DNA of 47,355 nucleotides from assembly GCA_013298865.1 (NCBI GenBank), contig JAAFJL010000016.1, positions 1-47,355 on the forward strand, written 5' to 3'. Positions 33,917 to 43,021 of the stretch are shown here, in pieces. The notes below the pieces were generated by a model that saw only the letters and a list, made by a program, of their open reading frames with translations, had not been told where the DNA came from and searched no databases. Position numbers and translations under genes: made by a program. Every line of letters begins with the position of its first letter. Positions within the stretch are counted from its first letter, which is position 1. This DNA is from Cytophagales bacterium (lineage in GTDB: Bacteria; Bacteroidota; Bacteroidia; Cytophagales; Spirosomataceae).

Positions 33917-34302
33917 TAATTGATTTTCAAAAATACGGAAAAGGGAGTGGATTTTGTAGAAAATGGAGATATTTAGGTTTTGTGTTTTGTGGAGATGAGA
34001 GAAATGGATATATTCGTAAAAGGACTTGGTAATGACCTGCGTGGTTTTGAAAAACAGGCAATGACATTAGCTTGATTTTACAGTTCAATAACTCATAACC
34101 TGCGACACAGTCGCAAAACCAAACCACCCCGATTGCAAATCAGGGTGAGCGTGGTATTTAAACTCAATTATGCTAATTTACAACATTCTCCCACTCACAT
34201 AGAGAGCGAGATGCTTTTTGTGATTTTGGGTTGTAGGAACGCTTTGCTAAATCTATGACCAGATACAGAACTATAATTTATTAATATCAAATACCAGTTA
34301 TC
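33917..34302. other. intergenic region with small hairpins
   Basis: No convincing gene was found in these 386 bases between polA and the repeat protein. Two tight hairpins are present: TGCGAC-ACA-GTCGCA at 34101-34115, and CACCCCGATT (34125-34134) with AATCAGGGTG (34138-34147), one mismatch. They look like fragments of dispersed intergenic elements. No TAnnTTTG promoter for the gene at 34303 was identified. Confidence 0.4.
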
Positions 34303-37074
34303 ATGAAAACTTTTTTTCCTGCACTAATCTATTTATTTTTTATATGTTATTCAACATTTTCACAAAATGATTCTTGTTATAGCTCTCACCCAGTTATGAG
34401 ATTTGAAATCCCTTTTGGTGGATTTATTTTTGGCAATGCAAATTCATACCCCCGAGATTATCGAGAAGCGGGTAATTTAGTTTTTTTTACAGCAGAATAT
34501 TCTCTTTTTGGGCGTGAACTTTGGAGAACAGATGGTACAGAAGAGGGTACATTTTTAGTAAAGGATATTGTGCAAGGAAGTGGAGCCTCTTTTATTGAAA
34601 TGGGTATTGGATATAAAAATAAATTATATTTTACTGCATCTGATGGCTTTACAAATTCTTTATGGGAAAGTGACGGTACAGAGATTGGAACGAAAAAAAT
34701 CTCTACCATCATTACGTATTTTACCAAAATGTATGTAACAAACACCAAATTATTTATATTCACTCCATCTGATTTATATGTTTATGATGGGATTAATCCA
34801 ATCTCATCAATTAAGACTATTTATGGAGGAAAAGAAGCCATTGAATACAATGATGTGTTATACTTTACTGCTGAGGATTCTGGCAATGGAGAGTTATGGA
34901 AAAGCGACGGTACAACTAACGGAACTGTGAGAGTCAAAGATATACACCCAACCTACTATTCTTATCCTACACAATTTACTCTTTTTCAAAACAAAATATT
35001 TTTTTTGGCTGATGATGGTTCTCATGGCTCAAATCGCTTTTACGAACTATGGCAAACAGATGGAACAGAAACTGGTACTGTCAAAATCAATGGTACTCCG
35101 AATTCATCATTTTTAGAATTTAATGCTATACATGGAGCTACAAATGATAAAATGTTTCTCACAGCTACTATGAGAAATACGTATCAAAGATCCTTATGGA
35201 AATCTGATGGTTCTACTTTGGGGACAGTAAAAGTAAAAGATATTGAAACAATGTTAAACAGCTCAGTAGTAAATAATACTCTCGTATTTTCTTCTGATTA
35301 TGCTGTCAATGGCGTTAGGCGATACAGATTATGGAAATCTGACGGGACGGATCAGGGTACAAATCCTATTCAGGACATCATTGTTAATAATATTTTAAGG
35401 AAAAGTAAAAATAATAATGACTTATTTTTTGTCCGATATAAGGAAAGTAGTTCTATTTTCCAATATGATTTATGGAAAACAAATGGTACTCCCGAAGGGA
35501 CAGTTCAAGTAAAGGATGTATATGTAAATAACGGTTTAGCAAATACTCAAATTTCAGCTTATTTGAATAATAAAGTAATATTTTCTGCGGCAGATTCTAC
35601 TCATGGTGTAGAACCTTGGCTGACAGATGGAACGGAGCAGGGAACGTCCTTAATTCGAGATTGTTACAAATTGCCAATAGTTAGAATAAATGAACAAGTA
35701 GTAGGAGGAAATAACTTTTTATTTATCAAAAATAAGAGTGATGATTATTACGGAAAAGCTAATTATCAAATATGGCGAAGTAATGGTGATATGAGTGATA
35801 TGGTTCTGTTAAAAAGTTCTACAGAATATACTAAGGTACCTCAATATCCAACTTATGAGGCACCTGTCATTCTTGGAACAGTTAATGATAAAGTGCTATT
35901 TTCAATTGATACTCCACAAGTTGGTATTGAACTATGGGTTTCGGATGGAACTCCACAAAACACAAATGTTTTGGTTAATACTGGGTTTGGTAGTAGCCTT
36001 TTTTCTTATTTACATAAATTTAATAATAACATTTTTTTTAGGACACAAGACCCGTCAAATTACCAAAATACAATTCTTTGGGTTACAGATGGTACTAATT
36101 CAGGAACTAAGCAATTAATTAATCGCATTGGTTATCCTTCTGATGCAATTTCACATCAGAACCTGACTTTTTTCAATTTCGGAAATGTTCTGTTAAGGAC
36201 AGACGGCACTGTAAATGGTACTTATTCACTATTAACTATGCCAATAAATAATTTAAAAATTATTGAAAATACTCAACAGTGGAATATGCCAAATCTTTAT
36301 TTTTATTTGAATAGAGCTGACTCTGTTCAAATTTGGAAATATTCGTTAAACCAAAACTCATTCTCAAAAGAATTACAAATAAAAATGTCAAATTTTGGAG
36401 AAATATCTGTTGCTGGACAGAGAATATATATAGTCGGAGCTAACAAAATAGTTTCAGTGAATAATGCATTTACTTCTGTTGTGGAGGTCATTAATTCGAA
36501 TGACAAATTTATTCCTTATCGTGTAATTGGTAATAATTATTATTTTTTCAAAGCTAATGACACTCCCTATGCAACTAATACCCAACTATGGAAATCCGAT
36601 GGAACAATTCAAGGAACAATCTTTTTAAAAACCATACCTTGGAGATACGTTGTCTCTGGTACTCGTGGAAATGTACCATCAATAAACGGTAAATATTTTT
36701 TTGTAACAGATGGTCACCTTCTCTGGGAGACTGATGGGACAGCCGAAAATACAAGAAGTCTTAACTCTTTTACAGATACTGAATCTTCTATATATTTAGA
36801 CAATAGAGTAAGCACTATTTTTAAAAATAAATTTTATTTTCTTCGTCAGGGAGATATCTATGCATTGGGCTGGTTTCAAAACTTAAATCAAAGTTTAAAG
36901 CAATATATTAGTAAGGATATTTTTAGTAGTTCAGTAATTAATTCCCAAAATAGGCTTTTCCAATATTCAAATGCGGATTATAATGCTTCAAAATATATAG
37001 ATTTATTACCTGGATTCGATGTAGAAAGTAGAGGTAATTTTAAAGCACAAATCATAGGTTGTCCAAATAATTAA
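34303..37074 (+). CDS. secreted ELWxxDGTxxGT-repeat protein
   Basis: This 923-residue exported protein has a signal peptide (MKTFFPALIYLFFICYSTFS). It contains about 14 repeats of the type ELWRTDGTEEGTFLVKDI spread over residues 60-830; other copies are ELWKSDGTTNGTVRVKDI, EPWLTDGTEQGTSLIRDC and LLWETDGTAENTRSL. Each unit is about 50 residues and the whole should form a beta-propeller or solenoid. The C-terminus 'YIDLLPGFDVESRGNFKAQI' ending in IGCPNN resembles the terminal module found on many surface proteins of the phylum. A type IX secretion substrate is possible but the standard sorting domain is not obvious. Adhesion or substrate binding is a guess. Confidence 0.85.
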   Translation: MKTFFPALIYLFFICYSTFSQNDSCYSSHPVMRFEIPFGGFIFGNANSYPRDYREAGNLVFFTAEYSLFGRELWRTDGTEEGTFLVKDIVQGSGASFIEMGIGYKNKLYFTASDGFTNSLWESDGTEIGTKKISTIITYFTKMYVTNTKLFIFTPSDLYVYDGINPISSIKTIYGGKEAIEYNDVLYFTAEDSGNGELWKSDGTTNGTVRVKDIHPTYYSYPTQFTLFQNKIFFLADDGSHGSNRFYELWQTDGTETGTVKINGTPNSSFLEFNAIHGATNDKMFLTATMRNTYQRSLWKSDGSTLGTVKVKDIETMLNSSVVNNTLVFSSDYAVNGVRRYRLWKSDGTDQGTNPIQDIIVNNILRKSKNNNDLFFVRYKESSSIFQYDLWKTNGTPEGTVQVKDVYVNNGLANTQISAYLNNKVIFSAADSTHGVEPWLTDGTEQGTSLIRDCYKLPIVRINEQVVGGNNFLFIKNKSDDYYGKANYQIWRSNGDMSDMVLLKSSTEYTKVPQYPTYEAPVILGTVNDKVLFSIDTPQVGIELWVSDGTPQNTNVLVNTGFGSSLFSYLHKFNNNIFFRTQDPSNYQNTILWVTDGTNSGTKQLINRIGYPSDAISHQNLTFFNFGNVLLRTDGTVNGTYSLLTMPINNLKIIENTQQWNMPNLYFYLNRADSVQIWKYSLNQNSFSKELQIKMSNFGEISVAGQRIYIVGANKIVSVNNAFTSVVEVINSNDKFIPYRVIGNNYYFFKANDTPYATNTQLWKSDGTIQGTIFLKTIPWRYVVSGTRGNVPSINGKYFFVTDGHLLWETDGTAENTRSLNSFTDTESSIYLDNRVSTIFKNKFYFLRQGDIYALGWFQNLNQSLKQYISKDIFSSSVINSQNRLFQYSNADYNASKYIDLLPGFDVESRGNFKAQIIGCPNN

Positions 37075-37141
37075 TTCCCTTTTTTAGCTTAATAAATCAA
37101 TATAGGATTTATAATTCCCCAAAACACAATAAAACCAAAAA

Positions 37142-39037
37142 ATGAACCTACAAATTACCTCCTTCGAGCAATACCAAGAAGTATATAACCAGTCGGTGGC
37201 TGACCCAGAGGGCTTTTGGGCAGATATTGCTCAGAATTTTCTTTGGCGGAAACCTTGGGAAAAAACTTTGGAATGGGATTTTTCTACCGCAAATACTAAG
37301 TGGTTTGTCGGTGGTAAAATGAATATTACTGAAAATGCCCTCGACCGTCACCTCGAAACTCGTGGCGATCAAGCTGCTATTATCTGGGAATCTAACAACC
37401 CCGAAGAAGATTCTATTACACTCACTTACAGAGACTTACACGAAAAGGTGTGTCAATTTGCCAATGTCCTGAAAAAGCACGGAGCGAAAAAAGGCGATAG
37501 AATTTGTGTCTATATGCCCATGATTCCAGAGTTGGCAATTGCCGTCTTGGCTTGTGCCAGAATCGGAGCGATTCACTCGGTGGTTTTTGGTGGGTTTTCG
37601 GCACAATCCATTGCTGACCGTATTAATGATGCTCAGTGTAATATCGTCATAACTTCCGACGGTTCATTCCGAGGAAATAAAGAAATCGGGTTAAAATCAA
37701 CCGTTGATGACGCCCTAATTCAATGTCCTTCTGTGCAGAAAGTCATCGTTTCTACTCGTACACGCACACCAGTTTCGATGATTAACGGACGAGATGTTTG
37801 GTGGGAAAACGAAGTAAAAACGGTATCGTCAGATTGTCCCGCCGAAGAAATGGATTCAGAGGATATGCTTTTTATTCTTTATACTTCTGGTTCAACGGGC
37901 AAGCCTAAAGGTGTTGTGCATACTTGTGGAGGGTACATGGTTTATACAACTTATACTTTTGCTAATGTTTTTCAATATCAACCAGAGCAAGTGCATTTTT
38001 GTACGGCTGATATTGGTTGGATTACGGGGCATTCATACATCGTTTATGCTCCTCTTTGTTATGGAGCAACAAGTTTAATGTTTGAAGGAATTCCGACCTA
38101 TCCAGACGCTGGTCGTTTCTGGGAAGTGATTGATAAACACAAGGTTAACATACTTTATACCGCCCCAACTGCTATTCGTTCGTTGATGAGCTATGGTACG
38201 CAATACACTGAGGATAAAGACCTTAGTTCATTGGTGACTCTTGGTTCAGTCGGAGAACCAATCAACGAAGAAGCATGGAATTGGTACAACGAACACATCG
38301 GAAAAGGTAAATGTCCGATTGTAGATACATGGTGGCAAACCGAAACGGGAGGAATTATGATTTCGCCGATTGCAGGACTCACCAAGACAAAACCTGCTTA
38401 TGCAACTTTACCATTGCCAGGGATTCAACCAATTTTAGTAGATGAAAATGGCAACGAAATTTTGGGTAATAGCGTATCTGGTAATTTATGCATCAAATTT
38501 CCTTGGCCCAGTATTATCAGAACTACTTATGGCGACCATGAACGCTGTATTCAGACGTATTTTTCAACTTATAAAAATCTTTACTTTACTGGAGACGGTT
38601 GCAATAGAGATGAAGATGGTTATTACAGAATCACGGGGCGGGTCGATGATGTCATTAATGTTTCAGGACATAGAATTGGTACGGCAGAGGTCGAAAACGC
38701 CATCAATATGCACTTGGGCGTAGTTGAATCTGCCGTGGTGGGTTATCCGCACGACATCAAAGGACAAGGAATTTATGCGTATGTAATTTGTGAAAAACTC
38801 CCTGAAGAACCAGAATTGACTCGCAGAGACATTCTTGCAACAGTAACAAGAGTCATTGGACCAATTGCCAAACCAGATAAGATTCAGTTTGTGACAGGTT
38901 TACCTAAAACTCGTTCTGGAAAAATCATGCGGAGGATTTTGAGAAAAGTTGCAGAAGGAGAAACAGGTAATTTAGGTGATACATCAACTTTGCTTGACCC
39001 TTTGGTGGTGGAGGAAATTAAGTCGGGAGCTTTGTGA
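37142..39037 (+). CDS. acs: acetyl-CoA synthetase
   Basis: This 631-residue AMP-forming acetyl-CoA ligase makes acetyl-CoA from acetate, ATP and CoA through acetyl-AMP. The motifs are intact: P-loop 'YTSGSTGKPKGVVHT', acetate pocket 'TADIGWITGHSYIVYAPL', 'VDTWWQTETGGIMISP', hinge 'ITGRVDDVINVSGHRIGTAE', and the acetylatable C-terminal lysine in 'PKTRSGKIMRRILRK'. The N-terminal 'FWADIAQNFLWRKPWEKTLE' is typical of Acs rather than of propionyl-CoA or acetoacetyl-CoA synthetases. It is transcribed alone. A GANT tetrad repeat begins 10 bases after its stop codon. Confidence 0.96.
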   Translation: MNLQITSFEQYQEVYNQSVADPEGFWADIAQNFLWRKPWEKTLEWDFSTANTKWFVGGKMNITENALDRHLETRGDQAAIIWESNNPEEDSITLTYRDLHEKVCQFANVLKKHGAKKGDRICVYMPMIPELAIAVLACARIGAIHSVVFGGFSAQSIADRINDAQCNIVITSDGSFRGNKEIGLKSTVDDALIQCPSVQKVIVSTRTRTPVSMINGRDVWWENEVKTVSSDCPAEEMDSEDMLFILYTSGSTGKPKGVVHTCGGYMVYTTYTFANVFQYQPEQVHFCTADIGWITGHSYIVYAPLCYGATSLMFEGIPTYPDAGRFWEVIDKHKVNILYTAPTAIRSLMSYGTQYTEDKDLSSLVTLGSVGEPINEEAWNWYNEHIGKGKCPIVDTWWQTETGGIMISPIAGLTKTKPAYATLPLPGIQPILVDENGNEILGNSVSGNLCIKFPWPSIIRTTYGDHERCIQTYFSTYKNLYFTGDGCNRDEDGYYRITGRVDDVINVSGHRIGTAEVENAINMHLGVVESAVVGYPHDIKGQGIYAYVICEKLPEEPELTRRDILATVTRVIGPIAKPDKIQFVTGLPKTRSGKIMRRILRKVAEGETGNLGDTSTLLDPLVVEEIKSGAL

Positions 39038-39047
39038 ATTAATGTGC

Positions 39048-39083
39048 GAATGATAGAATGAATGATTGAGTGAATGATAGAAT
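39048..39083 (+). repeat. GANT tetrad repeat after acs
   Basis: Nine gapless tetrads: GAAT, GATA, GAAT, GAAT, GATT, GAGT, GAAT, GATA, GAAT. It starts 10 bases after the acs stop codon and is the counterpart of the array at 26-61. Confidence 0.75.
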
Positions 39084-39184
39084 GGGAGATTTCTCAATAT
39101 ATATCATTTAATTTTATGTTAATGCAACCTTTTGAAATAGAAATTCATCTTAATAAAATAAGTTGAACTTTAAATTTTACTAAC

Positions 39185-39544
39185 ATGAAAACAGCCGTAT
39201 TATTAACTTTTGTAATTTTATCCTTTTCATTCAACACAAAACAAAAAAACCTTTATTTAGAAATTTCTAAAGAGCGAGTAGTTTTAGCTTTTACTCAATC
39301 TGCTAAAGCAGAAGAAATTGAAAAAGCGATAATTCGTCTGAAAAATGAGGCAAAAATTGATTTTGTTTTCGAAGAGAATGACGATGAGATAAGTTTTAAA
39401 GTGGACTGTCAAGACGGATTTAAGGGTAATTATTCCGAAAATTTAGGTAATTCAAAAAGGACAATTGGTTTTTATAGAATTTATGCAAAGAATGTAAAAT
39501 CGCCATTTGGTGTTGGAAAAATTAACAAAGATTTAATCAAATAG
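39185..39544 (+). CDS. small secreted protein of unknown function
   Basis: This 119-residue protein has a short signal peptide (MKTAVLLTFVILSFSF). The mature part is about 100 residues, charged, with an amphipathic helix 'AEEIEKAIIRLKNEAKIDFV' and strands 'EISFKVDCQDGFKGNYS'. Two short blocks resemble periplasmic domains near BlaR1-type proteins, but the similarity is too weak to name. It stands alone and is followed by a good terminator at 39594. Confidence 0.65.
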   Translation: MKTAVLLTFVILSFSFNTKQKNLYLEISKERVVLAFTQSAKAEEIEKAIIRLKNEAKIDFVFEENDDEISFKVDCQDGFKGNYSENLGNSKRTIGFYRIYAKNVKSPFGVGKINKDLIK

Positions 39545-39593
39545 ATACTCCCGACAGTAGGATATTCTCGTTCAAGAACCAATTATTTCCAAT

Positions 39594-39628
39594 AAGCCTC
39601 TGTAGCAAATACAGGGGCTTTTTTTTTG
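39594..39628 (+). terminator. Rho-independent terminator
   Basis: AAGCCTCTGTA (39594-39604) pairs with TACAGGGGCTT (39610-39620) with one G-U pair and a 5-base loop, followed by a run of nine T. Confidence 0.88.
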
Positions 39629-39756
39629 AAAAAAATCATGAGAAAATAATGCGTTTTTATGCAGTTTTTAGAATTTTTCTAAAATATGAATGAGTATAAA
39701 CAACTAAATAATATCAAAATTCTGAGATATATTTTCACTATTTTAAATAGTTTTAA

Positions 39757-39764
39757 TAAATTTG
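39757..39764 (+). promoter_or_regulatory. -7 element of the susC promoter
   Basis: TAAATTTG is a perfect TAnnTTTG match about 120 bp before the susC start, and TTTTC at 39732-39736 is a poor -33 match. It implies a leader of about 114 nt, long enough for post-transcriptional control. The remainder of 39629-39884 is A/T-rich and shows no gene. Confidence 0.5.
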
Positions 39765-39884
39765 CCCTTATATTATTAAAACAATTGCAGGAATTAGCCT
39801 GTTTTATGGTTTAAGTATCATGTGTTATTGGCACAAATAGGCAGTCTGATTCAAAATCCATTAATAACCCCATTTTTATTCATC

Positions 39885-42800
39885 ATGAAGAAAAAACTAA
39901 CCACTTCTTTGTTGGGCGTTTTTAGTATTATGTTAATGTCTTTCATGACTTTAGCACAAAACTATACCATCAAAGGAAAAATTTCTGATCCAGACGGATT
40001 GCCCATGATTGGTGCAACCGTTGTACTAAAAGGTACTGCCTTTGGTACGGCTGCAAATGCCAACGGAGAATATAGTTTCGATGCAAAAGTTGCTCCAGGT
40101 AATTATTCTTTAGAGTTTCGCTCGGTTGGTTATGCCAATCTTATCAAGACAATCGCACTGGGTTCTGCAAATGTGATTAGCACAAATGTAATGTTAGCAG
40201 AAGACGGAATGAGCCTTGATGAAGTTGTTGTAACTGGTTCAACTATGAAATCTGCTCGTCGTGAGTTAGGTAACGCAATTTCAACGGTAACATCTCAGAG
40301 TATTAAAAATGCAGGTACAAACAATTTAGCAGGAGCGATTCAAGGGAAAATCGCAGGAGCTCAAATTACGCAAAACTCTGGTGATCCATCTGGAGGTCTC
40401 ACGGTTCGTTTGCGTGGTATCAAATCATTGGCTGGAAACTCAGACCCACTCTATGTTATTGATGGCGTTGTAGTAAGTAATGCTTCGGACAACGTGTCTC
40501 AGTTAGCTCCATCAGTTGGTTCAGCGAATCCTGCACAAAATCGTCTTGCAGATATTAACCCAAATGATATTGAAACACTTAACGTAATCAATGGTGCGGC
40601 AGCATCGGCGGTTTATGGTTCACGTGCATCAAACGGTGTAATACTGATTACAACTAAAAGAGGAAAATCTGGAACACCGAAAGTTACATTTAGTACAACT
40701 TTCAGTTCAAGCGAATTACGCAAAAAGGTTTTTATTTCAACTTACGGTAAACAATTTGGTTTTGCAGCTTTACGACTTCATACAATTGGTGGAATTTCTG
40801 CGGCTCAGATTGCGGCTAATCCAGGTACTACTACAACAAGTATTGTTCGTGACGGTGCTGCAACAGCGTTAGCTACAAATTTAGTAGATGTAACAAGATA
40901 TGATTACCAAGACCAAATCTATCAGACAGGTTTTGGGAATGACAATAACGTATCTATTTCTGGTGGAAATGACAAAACACAATATTTTGCTTCAGTTTCT
41001 TACATGAAAAATGAAGGTATCATTAAAGGTACAGATTTCAAGCGTTATGGTTTAAGAATGAGACTCGACCAACGTTTGAATAATTGGGCAAAAATGTCAG
41101 TTGGTTTGGCATATTCAAATAGTGCTTCAAACGAAAAACCAAACGGAAACGTTTTTTATAGTCCAATCAACTCAATTAATATTACCAATAACATCTGGGA
41201 TATTAACGCTCGTGACGCAGCAGGAAAATTGCAAGCGGCAGAACCTACAAGGGTAAACCCACTTTCGGTGATTGAGGACATGGCTTTTAACCAAAGTGTT
41301 AGCCGTACCATCAACGACGTACAATTAAATTTAACACCATTTGCAGGTTTAAGTATAGATTTGATTACAGGAGTTGACTCATATTCTCAGTCTGGAAATA
41401 ACACCATCAATCGTTATCCGTACGCTGCGGCGGCTGGTTTACCTGCGGGTTTATATCCAGACGGATACGCTGCTCAGGCAAGTAATCAAGTTATTTTGTT
41501 CAATACAGATTTGAACATTACGTATCAAAAACAATTCAATGATAAAATTAAACTTACTGCTACGGGAGGTTTAAACTATCAGTTTCAGAAAAAAGAATTT
41601 ATCACAAGTGGAGGTGAAAATTTGAGTCCATTTGTAACGACAACTCGTGGAGTAAGCCGTTCAATCACAACAGATTATAGCCTTGACCGCTTCTGGGTGG
41701 CAGGACAATTCTTACAAGCTACGGTAGGATATGCCAATAAGTTGTTCGTAACTGCGGCTCTTCGTAGAGATGGTTCAAGTATTTTTGCTGAATCAGAAGT
41801 AAATCAGTTGTATCCTAAAGTAAGTGCTTCTTATGTAATCAAGGAAGATGAAAATATGTCTGCAAGATTAAGAGGTTCTGTAGGTGATGCTGGTGGTGTA
41901 ACTGCTTTAGGAACTTACGACCGTTTCTGGCAATTCAGCCCTGCTCCATATTTAGGCAAAACTGCTTTTGTGCCAGGGACTCGTTTGGCAAATGAGCGTG
42001 TTCGTCCAGAGCGTATGAGAGAAATTGAAGTCGGTGGAGAATTTGGTTTCTTGAAAAATCGCTTACAATTAGGCATTTCGGTTTATCAGCAAAATATTAC
42101 AGATTTAGTGTTGAATCGTACGATTGCACCATCGTCTGGAGGTTTAAGTAAAACAGATAACGTAGGTGAAATGCAAAATAAAGGTATTGAAATTACTTTA
42201 GGTGGAACTGTTTTAAAGAAAAAAGATTTTGAAGTTGATGCAAATATCATTTTCAGTTCAAATCGTAACAAAATCACAAAATTACCAGGCGGTGCAGTAA
42301 CAATTGCGAACCAATTCACTGCTGGTGATGGAGTTGCATTCATTGAAGGACAACCTGCCAGTGTTTTCATCGGACGTATTTATGCTCGTAATCCAGATGG
42401 TTCATTGCTATTAACACCACAAGGTTTACCACAAAGTGAGCGTGGTACGCAAGTAGCTGGTGACCCAGCAAATTATACAGTAGGACCAAGAGTTGACGGT
42501 CAGCCAACAGGAGCATTTATTCGTACTGTGATTGGTAATCCTAATCCAGACTGGACAGGTTCATTCAGTTCAAATGTACGTTACAAAGATTTATCTTTCC
42601 ATTTCTTGTTGGATGCTGTTCAAGGTGTGAATGTTTTCAATGCAGACAAACGTACTCGTAACAACGTAGGTATTGGTGATGTAGCTGAGGCAGAATTGAG
42701 AGGTACTGCTCCTCGTGGTTCAGTGTTCGCATTAGTGCCAATTGAAGAATACCGTGTTGACGATGGTTCATTCGTGAAACTTCGTGAAATTTCATTGAGC

Positions 42801-43001
42801 TACCGCTTACCAAGCATCGTAAAAGGTATCAGTAATTTCACACTTGGTTTATCTGGTCGTAATTTAATTTCATGGGATAAATACAATGGTTATGACCCTG
42901 AAACAAATGCAGGAGGTAACTCGGATCGTTTGCGTGGAACAGATTTCGGTAACGTACCAATTCCAAGAACTTACCAAGTTTCTTTAACAGCATCGTTTTA
43001 A
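39885..43001 (+). CDS. SusC/RagA TonB-dependent outer-membrane transporter
   Basis: This 1038-residue transporter is counted from ATG 39885 (MKKKLTTSLLGVFSIMLMSF); an ATG 63 bases earlier would spoil the signal peptide. After the signal comes a carboxypeptidase-regulatory-like domain (YTIKGKISDPDGLPMIGATV), the linker 'DEVVVTGSTMKSARRELGNA', the plug with the SusC signature 'LRGIKSLAGNSDPLYVIDGV', and 'NVINGAAASAVYGSRASNGV', then the 22-strand barrel ending in 'YQVSLTASF' with the terminal Phe. Together with SusD it imports an oligomer, probably a glycan or peptide. No anti-sigma/ECF regulator or hydrolase is adjacent, so the substrate is unknown. Confidence 0.95.
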   Translation: MKKKLTTSLLGVFSIMLMSFMTLAQNYTIKGKISDPDGLPMIGATVVLKGTAFGTAANANGEYSFDAKVAPGNYSLEFRSVGYANLIKTIALGSANVISTNVMLAEDGMSLDEVVVTGSTMKSARRELGNAISTVTSQSIKNAGTNNLAGAIQGKIAGAQITQNSGDPSGGLTVRLRGIKSLAGNSDPLYVIDGVVVSNASDNVSQLAPSVGSANPAQNRLADINPNDIETLNVINGAAASAVYGSRASNGVILITTKRGKSGTPKVTFSTTFSSSELRKKVFISTYGKQFGFAALRLHTIGGISAAQIAANPGTTTTSIVRDGAATALATNLVDVTRYDYQDQIYQTGFGNDNNVSISGGNDKTQYFASVSYMKNEGIIKGTDFKRYGLRMRLDQRLNNWAKMSVGLAYSNSASNEKPNGNVFYSPINSINITNNIWDINARDAAGKLQAAEPTRVNPLSVIEDMAFNQSVSRTINDVQLNLTPFAGLSIDLITGVDSYSQSGNNTINRYPYAAAAGLPAGLYPDGYAAQASNQVILFNTDLNITYQKQFNDKIKLTATGGLNYQFQKKEFITSGGENLSPFVTTTRGVSRSITTDYSLDRFWVAGQFLQATVGYANKLFVTAALRRDGSSIFAESEVNQLYPKVSASYVIKEDENMSARLRGSVGDAGGVTALGTYDRFWQFSPAPYLGKTAFVPGTRLANERVRPERMREIEVGGEFGFLKNRLQLGISVYQQNITDLVLNRTIAPSSGGLSKTDNVGEMQNKGIEITLGGTVLKKKDFEVDANIIFSSNRNKITKLPGGAVTIANQFTAGDGVAFIEGQPASVFIGRIYARNPDGSLLLTPQGLPQSERGTQVAGDPANYTVGPRVDGQPTGAFIRTVIGNPNPDWTGSFSSNVRYKDLSFHFLLDAVQGVNVFNADKRTRNNVGIGDVAEAELRGTAPRGSVFALVPIEEYRVDDGSFVKLREISLSYRLPSIVKGISNFTLGLSGRNLISWDKYNGYDPETNAGGNSDRLRGTDFGNVPIPRTYQVSLTASF

Positions 43002-43021
43002 TTAATCTTAGATTCAAGAAA

